DNA of 11,006 nucleotides from Tatlockia sp. Lineage in GTDB: Bacteria; Cyanobacteriota; Cyanobacteriia; Cyanobacteriales; Chroococcidiopsidaceae. This document shows positions 1 through 4,557 of the stretch, piece by piece (positions within the stretch are counted from its first letter, which is position 1; each line of letters starts with the position of its first letter). The position numbers and the translations under genes were made by a program. The DNA lies in assembly GCA_013698215.1 (NCBI GenBank), contig JACCVJ010000028.1, forward strand, positions 1 through 11,006, given 5' to 3'. A model generated the notes under the pieces. It was not told the origin of the DNA. It searched no databases and saw nothing but the letters and a program-made list of their open reading frames with translations.

Positions 1-1
1 A

Positions 2-238
2 ATTAGAGTATGGATGCTAGTAGCCGAGCGATTATTAGAAAATTTGTTATTAAGAGCCGATCAAATGGCTAATGCGATGACAGTCCGGGGTTTTACTAGC
101 CCAAATCTTCATCGCGTCCAATGGCAACAGTTAAAGTTAAAAACAATTGATGGTATTGCGATCGCATTTTTAGTTGTATTTTGGATAGCGCGATTATTTC
201 CCTTCCCAGCAATGAGCTTTTTTAGCGGGATTAGCTGA
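2..238 (+). CDS. cbiQ: EcfT/CbiQ-family ABC transporter transmembrane subunit (3' end only)
   Basis: Only the last 78 codons are present; the frame is open to the window edge, so the true start lies upstream. EcfT/CbiQ proteins are the membrane coupling subunits of energy-coupling-factor importers (cobalt, nickel or vitamins), linking ATPases to a substrate-binding subunit. The visible part has the cytoplasmic coupling-helix pattern of the family: a charged helix (AERLLENLLLRADQMANAM) running into V-R-G-F, the place of the second Ala-Arg-Gly-type motif (here Val-Arg-Gly). A last hydrophobic helix (IAIAFLVVFWIARLF) near the C-terminus follows. A CbiQ-like gene upstream of pipX is a familiar cyanobacterial arrangement. 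The substrate cannot be told from this subunit. The gene ends at TGA 236-238 and a hairpin terminator follows. The family call is fairly sure; the cobalt-specific name is by convention. Confidence 0.85.
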   Translation: MRVWMLVAERLLENLLLRADQMANAMTVRGFTSPNLHRVQWQQLKLKTIDGIAIAFLVVFWIARLFPFPAMSFFSGIS

Positions 239-282
239 CTTAAATTTACATCAACAAATCTTACTTTTCTAGACTTAATTTG

Positions 283-310
283 CGGGAATATGGGACAATT
301 CCCGTTTATT
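283..310 (+). terminator. Probable intrinsic terminator after the cbiQ-like gene
   Basis: CGGGAAT (283-289) pairs perfectly with ATTCCCG (298-304) around an 8-nt loop, and a T-rich tail (TTTATT) follows. It lies about 45 nt after the stop codon and 25 nt before the next start. It would separate the transporter gene from the trpE-like gene. The tail is interrupted by an A, so efficiency may be moderate. Confidence 0.6.
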
Positions 311-334
311 TACCTGGCTTTTAATGAAAAATAA

Positions 335-1708
335 ATGCAACAAAGTTTGTACTGGAAGTCGCTACCATTAGAAAATCGCACAGGCGCGGAAGTTTTTGCA
401 GCTTTATTTGGCAAGGCAAAGATTGCCACACTATTAGAAAGCCCATTACCCATAAAAGGCGATCGCACTTCCCTTGCTAGATATTCTATCTGTGCCGGAT
501 CTCCTCGTCTAGTTGATGGATGTCTGCAAAGCTGGACACCACCAATCGGCAAGATTTTTCCGTTTTTAGCACAACTGCTAAAACAAGCATCCGGCGAAAA
601 AACCCTCAATTACTGCCCTAACGAGCTACCATTTACCGGGGGGTGGCTAGGGTGGCTAGGGTATGATGCAGCTTGGGAAATTGAGAAATTGCCCTGGAAA
701 AGAGCAGATAACTTACCGTTTCCCGTTGCCTTTTGGTATCAACCAGAAAGTTTCGCCGTATTGGATCATTTGCAGCAACTACTCTGGTTAGCCGCCGCAG
801 ATATTAGTCAATTAGATACGCTCATAAACCAGCTAAAATTAGCTCCTAATCCCCCGTTACCCTTTATTGCTCGTACTTCCCCGGTTCGTTTCTTAACCGC
901 TCAAAGTGACTACGAAGCTGCCGTTAGACAAGCTAAAAAATATATTCAAGCGGGGGATATTTTTCAGACAAATTTATCGGTACGATTTAGCACTCAAACT
1001 ACTAGCGATAGCTGGGAAATTTACCGCACCTTACAGCAAATTAATCCTTCACCTTTTGCAAGCTTCTGGCGCTCCCCTTGGGGTAATGTGATTAGCTGCT
1101 CTCCCGAACGACTGGTACAACTATATAATGGCATTGCTCAAACTAGACCAATTGCCGGAACGCGATCGCGCGGATCGACTATTGCAGAAGATAAAAGACT
1201 ATCTCAAGAGCTAATTGCTAGTGCCAAAGAAAAGTCTGAACACATTATGCTCGTAGACCTCGAACGCAATGACTTAGGGCGCGTGTGTCAATGGGGATCG
1301 GTACAGGTAGATGAATTACTCACCATAGAACGCTACAGCCACGTTATGCACCTAGTAAGTAACGTCAGGGGAGTTTTGCCGCCTGATGTTTCCCCTATCG
1401 AGCTAATTCGGGCAATGTTTCCTGGCGGCACGATTTCCGGTTGTCCTAAAGTTCGATGTATGGAAATTATCGAAGAATTAGAACCTGTGCGGCGCAGCTT
1501 ATTTTATGGCTCCTGCGGCTATTTAGATTGGCGAGGCAACTTAGACTTAAATATTTTGATCCGCACCTTACTCGTAACTCCAAGGAGCAACTCAAGCGCT
1601 GTATGGGGTCAAGTAGGAGCCGGAATTGTCGCCGATAGCGATCCCAAAACTGAATGGGATGAATCTTTGCAAAAAGCCCAAGCCCAAATTGCCGCCTTGC
1701 GTGTCTAA
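335..1708 (+). CDS. trpE: Chorismate-utilising enzyme: anthranilate synthase component I-like (TrpE/PabB family)
   Basis: The 457-residue protein belongs to the family that aminates chorismate, with ammonia from a glutamine amidotransferase partner, to give anthranilate (TrpE) or aminodeoxychorismate (PabB). The N-terminal domain contains LLES (33-36), the motif of the tryptophan-binding regulatory pocket. The catalytic domain (about 190-457) shows IQAGDIFQTNLS (204-215), RPIAGTRSRG (271-280), EHIMLVDLERNDLG (302-315), FPGGTISGCPK (362-372) and GAGIVADSDP (428-437). Residue 274 is Ala within PIAGT. In E. coli PabB the matching residue is Lys274 (PIKGT), the nucleophile of aminodeoxychorismate synthesis, so chemistry of the anthranilate type is inferred. 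At 457 residues it is shorter than many TrpE proteins and close to PabB in length, so a PabB-like label cannot be excluded. The ATG at 335 has no clear Shine-Dalgarno sequence. No amidotransferase gene is in the window. Confidence 0.9.
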   Translation: MQQSLYWKSLPLENRTGAEVFAALFGKAKIATLLESPLPIKGDRTSLARYSICAGSPRLVDGCLQSWTPPIGKIFPFLAQLLKQASGEKTLNYCPNELPFTGGWLGWLGYDAAWEIEKLPWKRADNLPFPVAFWYQPESFAVLDHLQQLLWLAAADISQLDTLINQLKLAPNPPLPFIARTSPVRFLTAQSDYEAAVRQAKKYIQAGDIFQTNLSVRFSTQTTSDSWEIYRTLQQINPSPFASFWRSPWGNVISCSPERLVQLYNGIAQTRPIAGTRSRGSTIAEDKRLSQELIASAKEKSEHIMLVDLERNDLGRVCQWGSVQVDELLTIERYSHVMHLVSNVRGVLPPDVSPIELIRAMFPGGTISGCPKVRCMEIIEELEPVRRSLFYGSCGYLDWRGNLDLNILIRTLLVTPRSNSSAVWGQVGAGIVADSDPKTEWDESLQKAQAQIAALRV

Positions 1709-1809
1709 ATATAAGTATTCCCCATTTACCTTTTGCACCCAAACCAAGCTATTATCGGCATAATCTGCCTAATCCTTGGGAAAGTTGGTGCTACCTGCCT
1801 CAATATTTG

Positions 1810-2088
1810 ATGAATACAGAAAACTATCTAAATCATCCAACATTTGGTTTACTTTCTAGAGTTTGCGTACTCGAACAACACCAAGAGCTATTTACAACTC
1901 TCTATGCCCAACGCTTGTTTTTTGTCGTCACCCACGAACCTCCCGGTGGAGGGATGAAATTTGAATCGGTCAGCCGCTCCCAGGCACGTTTATCCTTAGA
2001 AACTCGTTTGCGTCTGCTGCGCCGTAGCGGACAATATCAAGAGTACGAGCAATTGCAAAAAATTCTGCAAAGCACTTTCCAATCATGA
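1810..2088 (+). CDS. pipX: PipX, PII-interacting coactivator of NtcA
   Basis: This 92-residue protein matches PipX, a small cyanobacterial protein that swaps partners by nitrogen status. It is held by PII (GlnB) when nitrogen is ample. When 2-oxoglutarate rises it binds NtcA and boosts NtcA-dependent transcription. The start ENYLNHPTFGLL (residues 4-15) and TLYAQRLFF (30-38) match the N-terminal Tudor-like domain from my memory of the Synechococcus elongatus protein. With the ATG at 1810 as residue 1, Glu4, Tyr32 and Arg35, known contact residues, fall at the same numbers. A TTG at 1807 in frame is less likely. The rest (about 54-92) is helical and ends in QEYEQLQKILQSTF. A Pro/Gly-rich loop (PPGGG, 44-48) appears slightly longer than in S. 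elongatus. Its stop overlaps the pipY start by ATGA, so the two are probably translated together. Confidence 0.96.
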   Translation: MNTENYLNHPTFGLLSRVCVLEQHQELFTTLYAQRLFFVVTHEPPGGGMKFESVSRSQARLSLETRLRLLRRSGQYQEYEQLQKILQSTFQS

Positions 2089-2753
2089 CCATTGCCGAAC
2101 GAGTTACCCAAATTCGCCAAAATTTGCCCGATACCGTCAAGCTAATTGCTGTTAGCAAACAAGTACCTGTAGAGGCAATGCGCCTTGCTTACGCTGCGGG
2201 AATTAGGGATTTTGGCGAAAGTCGAGTCCAAGAAGCTCAAACAAAGCAGTTGCAACTTGTTGATTTGACAGATATTACTTGGCACTTTATCGGTAGATTG
2301 CAAAGTAATAAAGCTAAAAAAGCAATAGAGTTGTTTCAGTGGATTCACTCAGTAGACAGCTTAAAATTAGCACAGCAATTAGATAAATTAGCCGCAGAAA
2401 ACAAGCGCCCAATCCAAGTTTGTTTGCAAGTAAAAATTGAGAGCGATCCGCAAAAAACTGGCTGGACTGTACCTCAGCTTTGGGCAGATTTACCCGATTT
2501 AGATCGCTGTAAAAACTTGCTTATTTGTGGATTAATGACAATTCCACCTGTAGAATTAGATGAAAGTCAAATAAAGAGCGTGTTTGACCGCACTTCGGCT
2601 CTGCTTACAGAGATTAAATCTAAAAATTGGCTACATTTGCCGCAAAAGCCGCAGTTATCAATGGGAATGTCAGAAGATTACAAAAGTGCGATCGCCTCAG
2701 GCGCAACAATGATCCGCCTAGGACGGATTTTGTTCGGAGAACGCTTGCAGTAG
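2085..2753 (+). CDS. pipY: PipY, YggS/PROSC-type PLP homeostasis protein
   Basis: This 222-residue protein belongs to the COG0325 family (E. coli YggS, human PLPBP). These are single-domain TIM-barrel proteins that bind pyridoxal phosphate, show no known catalysis, and keep vitamin B6 and amino/keto acid pools in balance. Lys25 in IAVSK is the expected Schiff-base lysine. Other family marks are HFIGRLQSNK (67-76), MGMSEDY (193-199) and the phosphate-binding end TMIRLGRILFG (208-218). Length is normal. The ATG at 2085 sits inside the pipX stop (ATGA), with no good Shine-Dalgarno sequence, which points to translational coupling. In cyanobacteria PipY is a functional partner of PipX in the nitrogen network; the overlap seen here agrees with that. 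The YggS-family call is very secure. Confidence 0.96.
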   Translation: MTIAERVTQIRQNLPDTVKLIAVSKQVPVEAMRLAYAAGIRDFGESRVQEAQTKQLQLVDLTDITWHFIGRLQSNKAKKAIELFQWIHSVDSLKLAQQLDKLAAENKRPIQVCLQVKIESDPQKTGWTVPQLWADLPDLDRCKNLLICGLMTIPPVELDESQIKSVFDRTSALLTEIKSKNWLHLPQKPQLSMGMSEDYKSAIASGATMIRLGRILFGERLQ

Positions 2754-2858
2754 TATAAAAAGATTTATCGGGTAAAGGTTGCGTTAATTACTTACATAGG
2801 TTATTAATCTTATAAATTCAAAAACTGTTGTTAAGAGCATTTATCAACGAAGAATTTA

Positions 2859-2886
2859 TTGCGTCTATTTAGGCTAGTCCTAGAAT
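2859..2886 (+). promoter_or_regulatory. Candidate sigma70-type promoter for sepF
   Basis: TTGCGT (2859-2864) and TAGAAT (2881-2886) are separated by 16 nt and would start transcription near 2893, about 57 nt before the sepF start. The -10 box matches the consensus at 5 of 6 positions and the -35 box at 3 of 6. The 196-bp gap between pipY and sepF makes a separate promoter plausible. Read by eye only. Confidence 0.35.
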
Positions 2887-2895
2887 CTTTAATAA

Positions 2896-2913
2896 AAGTT
2901 GCTGTAGCAATTT
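2896..2913 (+). other. Short stem-loop in the sepF leader
   Basis: AAGTTGCT (2896-2903) and AGCAATTT (2906-2913) can pair over 8 positions, one of them G-U, around a very short loop. No T-run follows, so it is not a standard terminator. It lies just after the candidate sepF transcription start and could shape the 5' end of that mRNA, or be chance. Confidence 0.3.
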
Positions 2914-2933
2914 AACTAAAGGTGTAAATCGTC

Positions 2934-2943
2934 AGGAGGAAGG
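2934..2943 (+). promoter_or_regulatory. Strong ribosome binding site deciding the sepF GTG start
   Basis: AGGAGGAAGG is the best Shine-Dalgarno sequence in the window, 6 to 9 nt before the GTG depending on which AGG pairs. Most other genes here have none or a weak one. It supports GTG 2950 as start even though ATG codons occur downstream. Confidence 0.8.
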
Positions 2944-2949
2944 TAAACA

Positions 2950-3546
2950 GTGAGTATTTTTGGAAAATTAAAAGAATTTGTGGGTTTAAACGACCCGATT
3001 GAGTACGAATATGACGAGTACGAAGAAAATGGCAACGGGGACTACCGCAACACCTACCAGCAAGAGCAAGCTCAATCTATGTCTGAAGAAGGCAACGGTC
3101 GCCGCCGGATGCGCGAGCGAATTTCTGTAGCCCCAGATAGCACAGAATCGGGTACACCACTAAATAATGTGATTGGTATGCCAGGAACAAACAATAGCAC
3201 CTCCGAAGTAATAGTCATGGAACCGCGCACGTTTGAAGAAATGCCCCAAGCAATTCAAGCGCTGCTCGATCGCAAATCGGTAGTCCTCAATCTCACCATG
3301 TTAGACCCCGATCAAGCCCAAAGAGCCGTAGACTTTGTTGCTGGCGGAACTTACGCTATCAACGGTCATCAAGAGCGTGTAGGGGAAAGTATATTTTTAT
3401 TCACTCCTGTCTGCGTTCAAGTTACAACTCAATCGGGTATTGTAACCGAGTCCGCCCAAGCTCAAGTTCAAGTCCGCACCGGACGCATTACAGCCCCAAC
3501 ACCGTCTTGGACACCAGAATCTACTCGGATAGCTCAATCTAGCTAA
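2950..3546 (+). CDS. sepF: SepF/Cdv2 cell-division protein (FtsZ partner)
   Basis: The 198-residue protein is SepF (YlmF in Bacillus, Cdv2 in cyanobacteria). It anchors and bundles FtsZ filaments at the division site on the inner face of the membrane. The first 14 residues (MSIFGKLKEFVGLN) form the amphipathic membrane-binding helix of the family. An acidic, Gln/Asn/Arg-rich linker follows (about 15-85). The conserved SepF core spans about 86-160: VIVMEPRTFEEMPQAIQAL, VLNLTMLDPDQAQRAVDF, then ERVGESIFLFTP. A low-complexity tail (about 161-198) ends the protein. It starts with GTG at 2950. The choice is set by a strong Shine-Dalgarno sequence, AGGAGGAAGG at 2934-2943, and by the membrane helix at the N-terminus. 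SepF beside pipX/pipY and proC is a recurring order; Gram-positive bacteria similarly keep ylmE (a pipY homologue) next to sepF. Confidence 0.96.
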   Translation: MSIFGKLKEFVGLNDPIEYEYDEYEENGNGDYRNTYQQEQAQSMSEEGNGRRRMRERISVAPDSTESGTPLNNVIGMPGTNNSTSEVIVMEPRTFEEMPQAIQALLDRKSVVLNLTMLDPDQAQRAVDFVAGGTYAINGHQERVGESIFLFTPVCVQVTTQSGIVTESAQAQVQVRTGRITAPTPSWTPESTRIAQSS

Positions 3547-3624
3547 TAAAGGAAACAAAAATTTCCCTATTTTGAGTTTAAAGCCTGTCAAAAACAGGTA
3601 AAATTAGCAACTGCTCGTAAAAGG

Positions 3625-4449
3625 ATGATTTCGTTGCTCGAAGGCAAGCTTGGTTTGATTGGTGGCGGGGTAATGGGCGAAGCGCTGTTATCCCGCTTAA
3701 TTGTTAGGGAAATTTATCAACCTTTAGAGATTATAGTCAGCGAAGTAAAGGAGACACGCCGCGATTATTTAGCCCAAACCTATGGCGTACAAGTAACCGC
3801 CGACAACCAAGCTGTAGCGCGCAAATCTAGGGCGATTATGCTGGCAATCAAGCCCCAGATATTTCCCGAAGTTGCCAAGGTATTAAACCAAGCGTTAACG
3901 ACAAGCGAATCAAAGCCGTTAATAATTTCGATTTTGGCAGGAGTAAAGTTAAGTCAATTGGAATCAGCTTTTGAGCAACTACCAGTAATTAGAGCTATGC
4001 CCAATACTCCGGCTACGGTGGGTGCAGGCATTACAGCCCTGGCGATGGGTTCTCAGGCGCAAGAAAGCGATCGCCAAATCGCTAGAAAAATATTCGAGTC
4101 GGTAGGGGAAGTAGTGGAAGTTCCCGAAACATTGATGGATGCGGTGACAGGATTATCAGGATCGGGGCCAGCTTACGTAGCAATGATTGTTGAGGCTTTA
4201 GCCGATGGGGGCGTAAAATCGGGCTTACCAAGAGAAATTGCCATGCAACTAGCCCTAGCAACCATTAAAGGCACTGTAGAACTATTGCAAACTACAAAAA
4301 TGCACCCCGCCGAACTCAAAGATCGCGTTACAAGTCCGGGGGGAACAACCATTGCTGGAGTAGCCGAGTTAGAAAAGGGTGGGCTGCGTTCGGCGTTGAT
4401 TCAAGCGGTACAAGCAGCAAGTGCGCGAAGTCTTGAATTAGGTAAATAA
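3625..4449 (+). CDS. proC: Pyrroline-5-carboxylate reductase
   Basis: ProC carries out the last step of proline synthesis, NAD(P)H-dependent reduction of 1-pyrroline-5-carboxylate to L-proline, in the cytoplasm. The 274-residue length is typical. The N-terminal Rossmann fold shows LGLIGGGVMGEAL (9-21). MLAIKP (72-77) and MPNTPATVGAG (125-135) line the cofactor and substrate cleft. The C-terminal helical dimer domain has GLSGSGPAYV (176-185) and VTSPGGTTIAGVAELE (235-250), which contain the family signature. It follows sepF by 78 bp on the same strand and may share its transcript. Start choice is slightly open: AAAAGG at 3619-3624 directly abuts the ATG at 3625, while an in-frame TTG at 3634 has better spacing. 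No upstream start is available. Confidence 0.97.
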   Translation: MISLLEGKLGLIGGGVMGEALLSRLIVREIYQPLEIIVSEVKETRRDYLAQTYGVQVTADNQAVARKSRAIMLAIKPQIFPEVAKVLNQALTTSESKPLIISILAGVKLSQLESAFEQLPVIRAMPNTPATVGAGITALAMGSQAQESDRQIARKIFESVGEVVEVPETLMDAVTGLSGSGPAYVAMIVEALADGGVKSGLPREIAMQLALATIKGTVELLQTTKMHPAELKDRVTSPGGTTIAGVAELEKGGLRSALIQAVQAASARSLELGK

Positions 4450-4461
4450 CCGTCACCAAAA

Positions 4462-4479
4462 AATTTAATTAATTAAATT
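4462..4479. repeat. 18-bp perfect A/T-only palindrome
   Basis: The 18 bases from 4462 to 4479 (AATTTAATT followed by its reverse complement) equal their own reverse complement and contain only A and T. The palindrome lies 13 bp after the proC stop and 79 bp before the helicase start. It could be a protein-binding site, a cruciform-prone element or a weak bidirectional hairpin. It lacks the G+C content of a standard terminator. Confidence 0.6.
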
Positions 4480-4507
4480 GGCTTACAATCGTAGGAATAT
4501 CGACAAG

Positions 4508-4536
4508 TTGGCAATGCCTTCTGTGCCTAATAAATT
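4508..4536 (+). promoter_or_regulatory. Candidate promoter for the helicase gene
   Basis: TTGGCA (4508-4513, 5 of 6 to the -35 consensus) is followed after 17 nt by TAAATT (4531-4536, 4 of 6 to the -10 consensus). It would give a leader of about 15 nt before GTG 4558, in keeping with the lack of a Shine-Dalgarno sequence there. Read by eye only. Confidence 0.3.
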
Positions 4537-4557
4537 TATTGCCTCTCGTAATTAAAA

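Noticed and set aside
310..609. 99-codon frame on the - strand over the start of the trpE-like gene
   Set aside because: Antisense to a well supported coding region, with no recognisable family and no ribosome binding site.
1715..1729. NtcA-like GTA...TAC before pipX
   Set aside because: The half-sites are 9 nt apart, not 8, and the flanks lack symmetry. NtcA is strict about spacing.
3584..3598. CCTGT/ACAGG hairpin between sepF and proC as a terminator
   Set aside because: The stem is only 5 bp and is followed by TAAAATT, not a T-run. sepF and proC may be cotranscribed.
4491..4504. GTAN8GAC before the helicase gene
   Set aside because: One of the six consensus bases is wrong, there is no extended symmetry, and the nearest -10-like box is at a poor distance.
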